Shown: positions 24,546 through 32,509 of the stretch, in pieces
How positions within the stretch are numbered: the stretch's first letter is position 1
Layout: the number at the start of each line of letters is the position of its first letter
Origin: an uncultured Acetatifactor sp.
GTDB lineage: Bacteria; Bacillota; Clostridia; Lachnospirales; Lachnospiraceae
DNA length: 51,481 bases
NCBI GenBank assembly: GCA_910584375.1
Contig: CAJUAH010000029.1
Span: 1-51,481 of the forward strand
Reading direction: 5' to 3'
Program-made: the position numbers and the translations under genes
The notes under the pieces: model-generated
The model's input: only the letters and a program-made list of their open reading frames with translations
The model's database searches: none
Told to the model about the DNA's origin: nothing

Positions 24546-25679
24546 ATGAAACTGGAAAACGACAAACTGCATGCGGGTATGACGGTGGCATTGTTTGCTC
24601 TGATTCTGCTGGTTTTCACAGTGGTGGATATAGCGGAGGCGGACCGCCTTTTCTCGCAGACGGAAAACAGGATACTGGCGCAGCGTCCCAAGTGGAGTCT
24701 GGATAATATTCTGGATGGCAGCTATGAAAAAGAATACGAGACTTATGCCACCGACCAGTTTGTGAGCAGGGATACCTGGGTGATGCTTAAGACCCGGATG
24801 GATATACTGTTACAGAAAAAGGTGATCAAGGGCGTCTACCTGGCGGCGGACGGCTATTTGATAGAGCGACATCTGCCGGAAGAATACAGCGGCGAGCTGA
24901 TTGATGAACGTCTCGACCAACTGCGGCAGCTGACGGAGCGCTACCCGCAGACGCTGGTCATGTTAGCGCCCACGGCGGACAATATTCTGGCGGAAAAACT
25001 TCCGCAGTACGCGGTGAGTTTCGACCAGAGCCGTCTGCTGGAGCGGGTGAAAGGGGAGATCGGGGAAGCGCATGTCATCGATCTGTTCCCCACCCTCCGG
25101 GAGCACAGGGAGGAATATATCTATTACAGGACGGATCACCACTGGACTACGCTGGGCGCTTATTACGCCTATCTGGAATGGGCGGAAAAGGTGGGCTATC
25201 CCCCCCGGGACTATGATCCCCGGGATCTGGAGACCGTGTCCGACAGCTTTTTGGGTACATTGCATTCCCGGATCAATCTGCCCATGGAGGGCGACGAGAT
25301 CTCCATATTTCCCAGGACCAATCGCCGCAGCGTTAAGATCACCTATGATCTGAACCGGGAGACTTCCAGTTATTATGAGCCGTCCTATCTGGAGGGCAAG
25401 AATCAGTACGGGTATTTTCTGGATGACAATCACGCCTTTGTGGAGATCGAGACGGCTTATTACGCGGACGGCAAAGAGCTGTTTATCATCAAGGATTCCT
25501 ATGCCAATTCGCTGATTCCCATACTGGCGCCGCATTATGAAAAGATCTATGTGCTGGACCTGCGGTATTACAACGGCAGTCTGTTTTCTCTGCTGGATCA
25601 GTATGTAACCGACAGCAAAGTAAGCGTGTTGGTGATGTACAACTGCATCCATTTTCTGGAGGATTTTTCCTACCGCTGA
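24546..25679 (+). CDS. DHHW family protein (AlgX/AlgJ-like SGNH hydrolase fold)
   Basis: A 377-residue protein with one N-terminal membrane anchor or signal (residues ~10-28) and an extracytoplasmic domain. The family motif YRTDHHWT lies at residues 194-201 and a Ser-bearing KDSYANSL block lies near residue 318. Both belong to the AlgX/AlgJ-type SGNH fold, which transfers or removes acetyl groups on exopolysaccharide. The order MBOAT-then-DHHW is the same logic as AlgI with AlgJ/X: the MBOAT supplies acyl groups and the DHHW protein places them. The ribosome binding site is weak (AAGGG). Confidence 0.9.
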   Translation: MKLENDKLHAGMTVALFALILLVFTVVDIAEADRLFSQTENRILAQRPKWSLDNILDGSYEKEYETYATDQFVSRDTWVMLKTRMDILLQKKVIKGVYLAADGYLIERHLPEEYSGELIDERLDQLRQLTERYPQTLVMLAPTADNILAEKLPQYAVSFDQSRLLERVKGEIGEAHVIDLFPTLREHREEYIYYRTDHHWTTLGAYYAYLEWAEKVGYPPRDYDPRDLETVSDSFLGTLHSRINLPMEGDEISIFPRTNRRSVKITYDLNRETSSYYEPSYLEGKNQYGYFLDDNHAFVEIETAYYADGKELFIIKDSYANSLIPILAPHYEKIYVLDLRYYNGSLFSLLDQYVTDSKVSVLVMYNCIHFLEDFSYR

Positions 25680-25713
25680 CAGCGGAGGCATGTAAGGAAG
25701 GGGAGGACAGGAT

Positions 25714-26364
25714 ATGACAGTCAGAGCGGTTATCTTTGATATGGACGGCGTGTTGTTTGACACGGAAAGACTGTGTATGGACAGTTGGACAGCGGTGGCC
25801 GGAGAGAAGGGGATACCGGACATGGAGGTCTTTTTTCCCCGTTGCATCGGTAGAAATCTGACGGATACGCGGGCGCTGTTTTATGAATTTTACGGAGAGT
25901 CCTACGATTATGAGGCGTTCCGAAAACAGGCGTCCGCCTGGTTTCACGGATATATAGAGCAGAACGGAGCTCCGGTAAAAGAGGGTGTGGAGGAGCTGCT
26001 TTCTTATCTGAGGGGAAACGGGTACAGGATTGGCCTGGCCTCCTCCACTTCCCGTCCCTCCGTGGAGGATCTTCTGGAGCGGGCCGGGATCCGGGACTAC
26101 TTTCAGGATCTGACTACCGGGGATATGGTGGAGCATTCCAAACCCCTGCCGGATATTTATCTCCTGGCCTGTGACCGCCTGGGGGTGGAACCGGTTCAGG
26201 CCATGGCTGTCGAGGATTCGCCCAATGGGATTCGGGCGGCTCATGCCGCGGGAATGATCCCCGTTATGGTGCCGGATCTGATCGCGCCGGATCAGGAGAT
26301 GCGGGACAAGAGCGCTCTGATATGCCGCGATCTGTTGGAAGTGATGGAGTATCTGGGCAAGTAG
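25714..26364 (+). CDS. HAD superfamily phosphatase / phosphoglucomutase-like
   Basis: A 216-residue subfamily IA HAD enzyme. Motif I FDMDGVLFDTE provides nucleophile Asp9 and Asp11. A helical cap (about 17-85) follows; motif II is SSTSR, motif III Lys in HSKPLPDIY, and motif IV VEDSPNGIRAA. These features are shared by beta-phosphoglucomutases and small sugar-phosphate phosphatases, so substrate cannot be set. It starts 34 bases after the DHHW gene with AAGGAAGGGGAGG upstream, suggesting cotranscription. Confidence 0.92.
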   Translation: MTVRAVIFDMDGVLFDTERLCMDSWTAVAGEKGIPDMEVFFPRCIGRNLTDTRALFYEFYGESYDYEAFRKQASAWFHGYIEQNGAPVKEGVEELLSYLRGNGYRIGLASSTSRPSVEDLLERAGIRDYFQDLTTGDMVEHSKPLPDIYLLACDRLGVEPVQAMAVEDSPNGIRAAHAAGMIPVMVPDLIAPDQEMRDKSALICRDLLEVMEYLGK

Positions 26365-26428
26365 GGGCGGTGTTTCGCGGCCCCGGACAGATCAGGATCG
26401 GTTAGTCAGGAACAGAAAGGATATACAT

Positions 26429-27298
26429 ATGGCAGATTTGGGCATTCCCCAGAACACCGTGGCGGTGTTGCAAAAGTATAATTTTGTGTTTCAGAAAAAG
26501 TACGGGCAGAATTTTCTCATTGATCCCCATGTGCTGGAAAAGATCGTGGATGCGGCCCAGATCGCCGGGGACGACTGCGTACTGGAGATCGGGCCGGGCA
26601 TCGGCACCATGACCCAATATCTGGCGGAGCGCGCGAGAGAAGTGGTGGCGGTGGAGATCGACAGGGCGCTGATACCGATCCTGCAGGATACGTTATCCGC
26701 CTATACCAACGTATCCATCATTAACGAGGATATCATGAAAGTGGATGTGGATCGGATCGTCAGGGAGCGCAACCAGGGCAGACCAATCAAGGTGGTGGCC
26801 AATCTCCCCTACTATATCACCACGCCCATTGTCATGAATCTGCTGGAGAGTCGTGTGCCATTGCGGAGCGTCACGATCATGGTGCAAAAAGAGGTGGCGG
26901 ATCGGATGCAGATGGGTCCGGGGACTAAGGATTACGGGGCATTGTCCCTGGCGGTGCAGTATTACGCACAGCCGGAGATCGTGGCCCGGGTGCCCTCCAA
27001 CTGCTTTATGCCCCGGCCGGGGGTGGACAGCGCCGTGATCCGTTTGACCATATATCCGGAGCCGCCTGTGAAGGCAGAGGATGAAAAGTACATGTTTGCG
27101 CTGATACGCGCCTCTTTTAACCAGCGGCGCAAAACCCTGGCGAACAGCCTGTCCAACGGTATGGGAATCCCCAGAGAGCAGGTGACAGCCGCGCTGCGGG
27201 AGATGGGACTTTCGGCCGCGATCCGGGGCGAAGCGTTGACGCTGGAGCAGTTTGCGGCTTTGAGCGATCTGCTGGGGAGAGGGAATGGGATTTCGTGA
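26429..27298 (+). CDS. rsmA: 16S rRNA (adenine(1518)-N6/adenine(1519)-N6)-dimethyltransferase
   Basis: A 289-residue RsmA/KsgA methyltransferase, which dimethylates two adjacent adenines near the 3' end of 16S rRNA late in 30S assembly. Signatures: KKYGQNFLIDPHVL at the N-terminus, SAM-binding loop LEIGPGIGTMT, acidic VVAVEID, and catalytic NLPYYITTPI. The C-terminal helical domain (about 215-289) carries ASFNQRRKTLANSL. The start follows AAAGGA. Length is normal. Confidence 0.97.
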   Translation: MADLGIPQNTVAVLQKYNFVFQKKYGQNFLIDPHVLEKIVDAAQIAGDDCVLEIGPGIGTMTQYLAERAREVVAVEIDRALIPILQDTLSAYTNVSIINEDIMKVDVDRIVRERNQGRPIKVVANLPYYITTPIVMNLLESRVPLRSVTIMVQKEVADRMQMGPGTKDYGALSLAVQYYAQPEIVARVPSNCFMPRPGVDSAVIRLTIYPEPPVKAEDEKYMFALIRASFNQRRKTLANSLSNGMGIPREQVTAALREMGLSAAIRGEALTLEQFAALSDLLGRGNGIS

Positions 27299-27333
27299 AA
27301 AAACGATATATAGTCGATGCCTTCCGGGGCTTG

Positions 27334-27354
27334 ATACAATATCTTGTATTTTTT
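27334..27354 (+). terminator. Weak AT-rich terminator after rsmA
   Basis: ATACAA and TTGTAT pair around TATC and run into six T residues, with more T-rich sequence after. The stem is short and AT-only, so efficiency is doubtful. Confidence 0.45.
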
Positions 27355-27376
27355 CTCTTTTTTTCCACATTTATTT

Positions 27377-27405
27377 TTGACATACTCCATTCACTATGAT
27401 ACACT
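27377..27405 (+). promoter_or_regulatory. Sigma-A promoter of the pseudo-AAA gene
   Basis: TTGACA (27377-27382), 17-base spacer, TACACT (27400-27405). It lies about 80 bases upstream of the TTG start, and its -10 box is covered by the palindrome at 27401-27417. Confidence 0.65.
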
Positions 27406-27417
27406 TATCATAAGTGT
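27401..27417. promoter_or_regulatory. 17-bp palindrome over the -10 box (candidate operator)
   Basis: ACACTTAT and ATAAGTGT form perfect 8-bp arms around a single C. The site covers the -10 element and predicted start of transcription, the classic place for a repressor. The cognate regulator is not identified; no other copy of this palindrome was seen in the window by eye. Confidence 0.55.
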
Positions 27418-27489
27418 TTACTTTGATAGGGCTCCGAAGAATGGAATGGGATCGGGCGCTTTGTTTGTGGATAAAGGGAGCGGACAACT

Positions 27490-30465
27490 TTGGATAAAAA
27501 TGAATATAAAATAAAAGCAGATGAAATAAAGACCCTGATCGCCCAGGGAGAATATCAGCAGGCGGCGGAGATCGCGGACAGTATCGACTGGCGCCGTGTC
27601 AAGAGCGTGATGATGCTGTGTACGATCAGCGACCTGTATAAGATCAATCGCAGATATGAGGACAGCCGGGATATTCTGCTGCTGGCTTATGACCGCCATC
27701 CGGGGGGACGCACCATTGTATATTCTCTGTGTGAACTCTCTATCAAACTGGAAGACTATGTAATTGCCATAGAGTATTATAAGGAATTTGTGCAGATCGC
27801 GCCCAAAGATACGGGACGCTATATTTTGCAGTATAAGCTATACCAGGCTCAGGACGTGAGTCTGGAGGAGCGCATCGCCGTATTGGAGGAGTTGAAAGCC
27901 AAAGACTATCGGGAAAAATGGGCTTATGAGCTGGCATATCTGTATCACCGGGTAGGGCTGGCCACCAAGTGTATCGAGGAGTGCGACGAGCTGATTCTGT
28001 GGTTTGGAGAGGGCAAATATGTGGTAAAGGCCATGGAGCTGAAGATGCTGCATCAGCCGCTGACCTCCGAACAGCAGGGAAGGTATGACAGCCGTTTTGA
28101 GCCGGAGCCGTATGTCGAGGGTTCGGAATCCTGCTATCAGGAGCAGGAGCCTGTTTACGAGGAAGAACAGGGACAGGAGTATTATCCGGAACCGGTTTAT
28201 GAGGAGGCGGAGGTGGAGCAGCCCAGCGCCGCGGAGCAGGCGGAGGAGGCGGCGCAGCCGGTAGATTTGCTGCGTGCGCCCACGATCCGGATCCCGTCGG
28301 ATGAGATAGAGATCCAGGTCAAGACAGTGGATGTGGGGCAGTATAATACCATCAATCTGCAAAAAGAGTTGGCGGAGGGTTTGCGGGAAGTGCTTGAGGA
28401 GGATGAGGCGTCTCAGGATGCTATCACCCGCAGCATCATAGCGCCCATGATGGAGGACGACGGGAAAGAGACGGACGAAGAACCGGCAATGCCGGCGGCG
28501 GGAGAATACAGACAGGAGATTGCGGAGGAGCAGACGGAGACGGAAGTCTTCTTCGGCGCCACCGGAGAGATAGACTCCATGGATACGGCGGATATGTCCG
28601 AATCCTCCCGGGAGGTATCGAAAGAGGAAGAGATCTATGCGTTGGAGCCTCCGGAGGGAGCAGAGGCGGAATCGGAAGAGGAACCTGCGGAGAGCGAGTT
28701 GACGGAAGGGCCGGGGAAAGGAGCCGCAGGGGAATCTGCGGCAGAAACCGGGCGGGAAAACGTGCCGCCGGATACCGGGGAGGCTGCAGCACCGCCGGAA
28801 GACCGGACAGCAGCCATGGTCATGGAACAGTTGCGCATACAGAATATGGGGATAGAGCCGCCCCGGGAGATGGCGGACGTACTGTCTATGGAGTCCGACG
28901 GACAGATCAGCCTGGTGGTGCCTGAATCGGAGAAGGTAGAGAAACAGATTACGGGCCAGATGCGTATAGAGGATATTCTGACCGAGTGGGAACGCATGAA
29001 ACGGGACAACGAGGAAAAGCGCAGAGAGGCCATTCACCAAAAAGTACTGCGGCAGACAGGTCCCATGTTCACAGCTTTTGAGGAGTCCATTCGGGATGGC
29101 CTACTGGAGCAGTTGGAGCAGGGCATAGTACCGGAAGAACTGGCGGAGGAGGCAGACTCTACGGCGGCGTATGCCGACGAAGAGGAGCTTGCCACTCAGG
29201 AGAATCCCCTGGAAGAAGAGGGAATTGTCACCGAGGAGGAAACTCAGGAAGAAGAGGAGTACTCTGTCGAGGAGGAAACCCAGGAAGAAGAGGAGTACGC
29301 CGCCGAGGATGAAACTCAGGAAGAAGAGGAGTACTCTGCCGAGGAGGAAATCCAGGAAGAAGAGGAGTACGCCGCTGAGGAGGAAACCCAGGAAGAGGAG
29401 GAGTACGCCGCCGAGGAGGAAACTCAGGAGGAAGGGTATGCCGTCGAGGCGGATATTCCGGAAGAAACGGCGTATGCCATCGAAGGAGACAACCTGAACG
29501 AAGAGGTCTATTCGGATGAGGAGGACTATTTCACTGAGGAGGATACAGCGGAGGAGCTGGAAGAGATAGAAGAGGATACAGCGGAGGAGCCGGAAGAGAT
29601 AGAGGAGGATACGGCCGGGGAGGAAGAGTACCCTGCGGAAGACGACGCCGCAGAGGCGGAAAGCGGCGGTAAACCCGAAACCGGGGAATCCCGGCCGCCT
29701 CGGGAAAGACCCAGGGTGCGCGCGCTGACCCGGGAGGAGAAAGAACTGTACGGCACCTTTATCCAGAGTAAATCCTCCAAAGAAAAGCTGATTACCGCCA
29801 TTGATTCCATCAGTTTGGCCTCCTATACCGGCAATGTGGTGATCACCGGCGATGAGGGCATGGACACGCTGACGCTGGCGAAAAACATGATACGGGAAGT
29901 ACAGATGACAGACAGCAATTTCTCCGGAAAAATTGCGAAGATTTCCGGCAGTTCCCTGAATCAGAGAGATATTGCGAAGACGTTGGACGGTCTGGCAAAC
30001 GGGGCGCTGATCATTCAGAAAGCCTCCGATATAAATGAGAATACGGCGGATATATTGCACAGAGCCCTGCAGCAGGAACAGTACGGGCTGATCGTTATCA
30101 TGGAGGACACCCGTAAGGCGATGAATAAATTTCTGGGGGCATACCCCAAGTTGGCGGAATGTTTCAACGCCCGCGTGGACATGGAGGCCCTGAGCAACGA
30201 CTCCCTGGTGGCGTTTGGCAAAAAGTACGCCAGAGAGAGGGAGTACTCCATTGACGAGTTGGGGATTCTGGCGCTGCACACCCGGATCGCGGAGATGCAG
30301 ACCAGCGATCACGCGGTGACGATTCTGGATGTGAAAGAGATACTGGACGAGGCGATCCGTCATGCGGACCGTAAATCCATAGGACATTTTGTGGACATAT
30401 TGCTGGCAAAGCGCTATGATGAGGAAGACATGATTATCCTGCGGGAGAACGACTTTATCAGATAG
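27490..30465 (+). CDS. Large acidic protein: TPR-like N-terminus, Glu-rich repeats, degenerate AAA domain
   Basis: A 991-residue cytoplasmic protein with no signal peptide. Residues 1-~200 are helical and TPR-like (AEIADSIDWRRVKSVMMLC, repeated YKINRRYEDSR/YELAYLYHRVGL). Residues ~205-735 are very acidic and mostly disordered, with five 12-residue repeats and two 11-residue repeats. Residues ~745-991 resemble an AAA ATPase of the CbxX/SpoVK kind. However, the Walker A position reads GDEGMDTLT (residues 787-795) without the GK-T/S core, and the Walker B position reads GALIIQKAS without the DE pair, so it should not hydrolyse ATP. The start is TTG at 27490, preceded by AAGGGAG eight bases upstream. 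It precedes glgB by 32 bases. I recognise no named family; a scaffold or assembly role is only a guess. Confidence 0.8.
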   Translation: MDKNEYKIKADEIKTLIAQGEYQQAAEIADSIDWRRVKSVMMLCTISDLYKINRRYEDSRDILLLAYDRHPGGRTIVYSLCELSIKLEDYVIAIEYYKEFVQIAPKDTGRYILQYKLYQAQDVSLEERIAVLEELKAKDYREKWAYELAYLYHRVGLATKCIEECDELILWFGEGKYVVKAMELKMLHQPLTSEQQGRYDSRFEPEPYVEGSESCYQEQEPVYEEEQGQEYYPEPVYEEAEVEQPSAAEQAEEAAQPVDLLRAPTIRIPSDEIEIQVKTVDVGQYNTINLQKELAEGLREVLEEDEASQDAITRSIIAPMMEDDGKETDEEPAMPAAGEYRQEIAEEQTETEVFFGATGEIDSMDTADMSESSREVSKEEEIYALEPPEGAEAESEEEPAESELTEGPGKGAAGESAAETGRENVPPDTGEAAAPPEDRTAAMVMEQLRIQNMGIEPPREMADVLSMESDGQISLVVPESEKVEKQITGQMRIEDILTEWERMKRDNEEKRREAIHQKVLRQTGPMFTAFEESIRDGLLEQLEQGIVPEELAEEADSTAAYADEEELATQENPLEEEGIVTEEETQEEEEYSVEEETQEEEEYAAEDETQEEEEYSAEEEIQEEEEYAAEEETQEEEEYAAEEETQEEGYAVEADIPEETAYAIEGDNLNEEVYSDEEDYFTEEDTAEELEEIEEDTAEEPEEIEEDTAGEEEYPAEDDAAEAESGGKPETGESRPPRERPRVRALTREEKELYGTFIQSKSSKEKLITAIDSISLASYTGNVVITGDEGMDTLTLAKNMIREVQMTDSNFSGKIAKISGSSLNQRDIAKTLDGLANGALIIQKASDINENTADILHRALQQEQYGLIVIMEDTRKAMNKFLGAYPKLAECFNARVDMEALSNDSLVAFGKKYAREREYSIDELGILALHTRIAEMQTSDHAVTILDVKEILDEAIRHADRKSIGHFVDILLAKRYDEEDMIILRENDFIR
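29239..29418 (+). repeat. 36-bp in-frame tandem repeat, 5 copies
   Basis: Five 36-base units encode ETQEEEEYxxEE-type 12-mers; a sixth, shortened unit (ETQEEGYAVEAD) follows. Units differ mostly in one or two codons, so the array is recent or maintained by slippage. Confidence 0.95.
29539..29604 (+). repeat. 33-bp in-frame tandem repeat, 2 copies plus a partial
   Basis: Two 33-base units encode EDTAEELEEIE and EDTAEEPEEIE; a third begins EDTAGEEE. It lies shortly after the 36-bp array in the same acidic region. Confidence 0.9.
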
Positions 30466-30497
30466 CGAATAAAGATAAAACGGGGAGGTTTGGGAAT

Positions 30498-32420
30498 ATG
30501 GCAAAGACGAAGGTGACATCGCGGAGAGAGAAGATTTTTATCTCCGAGGCGGATCAATTTCTGTTTGCCCAGGGGACGCATTACGACATATACAAAAAGC
30601 TGGGGGCCCACCTGTCCGCGCAGGACGGCGTGGACGGCGTCTTTTTCGGCGTATGGGCGCCCAATGCGGCGAGCGTCCATGTGATCGGTGAGTTTAACGG
30701 CTGGAACGAGGAGAGCCATCCCATGGAAAAGCTGGGGCCCGGCGGAATCCATCAACTCTTTGTGCCGGGGGTGGAAGAAGGCTGCATGTACAAATTTCTG
30801 ATCACCACGTCGGACGGAAGAAAACTGTACAAGGCGGATCCCTTTGCCAATTACGCAGAGTACCGTCCGGGCACGGCCTCCCGGGTGACGGATATCACGG
30901 GATTTGCCTGGGAAGATGAAAAATGGATGTCGGAGCGAGACGGGAAGGATGTGCAGAAACAGCCCCTGGCGGTGTACGAGTGCCATGTGGGTTCTTTCAT
31001 GAAACATCCCGACGGCACCAAAGAAGGCTTTTACAACTATCGGGAATTTGCCGACCGGATCGTGGAATACCTCAAGGAAATGCGCTATACCCATGTGGAG
31101 CTGATGGGGATTGCGGAACATCCCTTTGACGGTTCCTGGGGATATCAGGTGACGGGGTATTACGCCCCCACCTCCCGCTATGGTACGCCCAGGGATTTTA
31201 TGTATCTGATCAACAAACTGCATAAAAACAAGATCGGTGTGATCCTGGACTGGGTGCCGGCTCATTTTGCCATGGACGCTCACGGCCTCAGCTGCTTTGA
31301 CGGACAGTGCATCTTTGAACACCCAGATCCCCGTCTGGGCGAGCATCCTGACTGGGGGACCAAGATTTTCAACTACGGCAAAAACGAGGTTAAAAATTTC
31401 CTGATCGCCAATGCGCTTTTCTGGCTGAAGGAATTTCATGTGGACGGGATCAGGGTGGACGCGGTGGCCTCCATGCTGTATCTGGATTACGGAAAAAAAG
31501 ACGGGCAGTGGCTGCCCAACAAGTTCGGCGGCAACAAGAACCTGGAGGCCATAGAATTTTTCAAACATCTCAATTCCGTAATCCGCGGAACTTACCCCGG
31601 ATTTTTGACCATAGCGGAGGAATCCACCGCATGGCCCAATGTGACCGGGGAGATCGGCGGGGAAAGCCTGGGCTTTACCTTTAAGTGGAATATGGGCTGG
31701 ATGCATGATTTTTGCGAATATATGAAACTGGATCCCCTGTACCGCAAGGGAAACCACTATGCCATGTCCTTTGCCATGAGCTACAACGAGAGCGAGAATT
31801 ATATCCTGCCTCTGTCCCATGACGAAGTGGTGCATTTGAAGTGCTCCATGGTGAACAAGATGCCCGGCTATCAGGTGGACAAATATGCCAATCTGCGGGT
31901 GGGTTATACCTTTATGTTCGGTCACTGCGGCAAAAAACTGCTGTTCATGGGACAGGATTTCGGACAGGAGAGAGAGTGGAGCGAGGAGAGAGAGCTGGAC
32001 TGGTTCCTGCTGGGAGAAAAGAACAATTTGGGCATGCACCGTTATGTGCGGGATCTGTTGGAGCTGTATCGCAAATACCCCTGCATGTATGAAAACGACA
32101 ATTCCTGGAAGGGATTTGAGTGGATGAATGCGGACGACGCGGACAGGAGTACCTACTCTTTTGTGAGAAAATCCGAGAGCGGGAGAAACAATCTGCTGTT
32201 CGTGATGAACATGACCCCCATGCGCTGGGAGAATTATGTGGTGCCGGTGCCGAGAAAGAAAAAATATAAGCTGGTGTTAAACAGCGACGACGTCTGTTAC
32301 GGAGGCAATGGAAACACGGTTCCCGAGGAACTGACCGCAGTGAAGGAAGCCTGCCATTATCACGATTATTCCGTCTCCCTTGATCTGCCGCCCTATGCCG
32401 CGGTGGTGTATCAGTTCTAG
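30498..32420 (+). CDS. glgB: 1,4-alpha-glucan branching enzyme
   Basis: A 640-residue GH13 enzyme that makes alpha-1,6 branches in glycogen. An N-terminal CBM48 module is seen in FGVWAPNAASVHVIGEFNGWN (about 50-70). The catalytic barrel carries DGIRVDAVA with nucleophile Asp321, the acid/base Glu in TIAEEST (Glu374), and the third carboxylate in LPLSHDEVVH. The C-terminal beta domain ends PPYAAVVYQF. Length is normal. The start follows GGGAGGTTTGGGAAT. No other glycogen gene is in the window, so it stands apart from a glg operon; it sits 32 bases behind the pseudo-AAA gene and is followed by a terminator. Confidence 0.95.
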   Translation: MAKTKVTSRREKIFISEADQFLFAQGTHYDIYKKLGAHLSAQDGVDGVFFGVWAPNAASVHVIGEFNGWNEESHPMEKLGPGGIHQLFVPGVEEGCMYKFLITTSDGRKLYKADPFANYAEYRPGTASRVTDITGFAWEDEKWMSERDGKDVQKQPLAVYECHVGSFMKHPDGTKEGFYNYREFADRIVEYLKEMRYTHVELMGIAEHPFDGSWGYQVTGYYAPTSRYGTPRDFMYLINKLHKNKIGVILDWVPAHFAMDAHGLSCFDGQCIFEHPDPRLGEHPDWGTKIFNYGKNEVKNFLIANALFWLKEFHVDGIRVDAVASMLYLDYGKKDGQWLPNKFGGNKNLEAIEFFKHLNSVIRGTYPGFLTIAEESTAWPNVTGEIGGESLGFTFKWNMGWMHDFCEYMKLDPLYRKGNHYAMSFAMSYNESENYILPLSHDEVVHLKCSMVNKMPGYQVDKYANLRVGYTFMFGHCGKKLLFMGQDFGQEREWSEERELDWFLLGEKNNLGMHRYVRDLLELYRKYPCMYENDNSWKGFEWMNADDADRSTYSFVRKSESGRNNLLFVMNMTPMRWENYVVPVPRKKKYKLVLNSDDVCYGGNGNTVPEELTAVKEACHYHDYSVSLDLPPYAAVVYQF

Positions 32421-32429
32421 CGTGGCTGT

Positions 32430-32455
32430 TAAGAAAACCGGAAATTGACCGAAAT
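32430..32455 (+). promoter_or_regulatory. Possible sigma-D (sigma-28)-like promoter
   Basis: TAAG (32430-32433), 14 bases, then ACCGAAAT (32448-32455), compared with the flagellar consensus TAAA-N15-GCCGATAT. It precedes the flagellin-linked genes but also lies directly before the glgB terminator stem, which weakens the case. Confidence 0.2.
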
Positions 32456-32489
32456 AATAGGTGAGTGCGTCGGCGCTCGCCTATTTTTT
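32456..32489 (+). terminator. Intrinsic terminator after glgB
   Basis: A 13-bp stem with two G-U pairs (left arm 32456-32468, right arm 32473-32485) and loop GTCG runs into six T residues. A 10-base direct repeat, TTGACCGAAA, flanks it on both sides (32445-32454 and 32488-32497). Confidence 0.85.
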
Positions 32490-32509
32490 GACCGAAAGGA
32501 TCCCTGTAT

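Noticed and set aside
24535..24548. TATAAT just before the DHHW start as a promoter
   Set aside because: It lies two bases from the ATG, with no -35 box, so it could not serve that start.
29239..29418. Possible CRISPR array from regular 36-bp spacing
   Set aside because: The units are contiguous with no spacers and stay in frame within a coding sequence, so it is a protein repeat.
29101..30519. Leu/Phe-rich minus-strand frame opposite the acidic repeats
   Set aside because: It is the complement of GAG/GAA codons, which always reads as Leu/Phe; this is an artefact of composition.
30414..32039. 541-codon minus-strand frame opposite glgB
   Set aside because: The plus strand encodes an intact branching enzyme with catalytic residues; the antisense product has no recognisable motif.
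27490..32420. A glycogen (glg) operon around glgB
   Set aside because: No glgA, glgC, glgD or glgP gene is present within the window; glgB stands alone with the pseudo-AAA gene.
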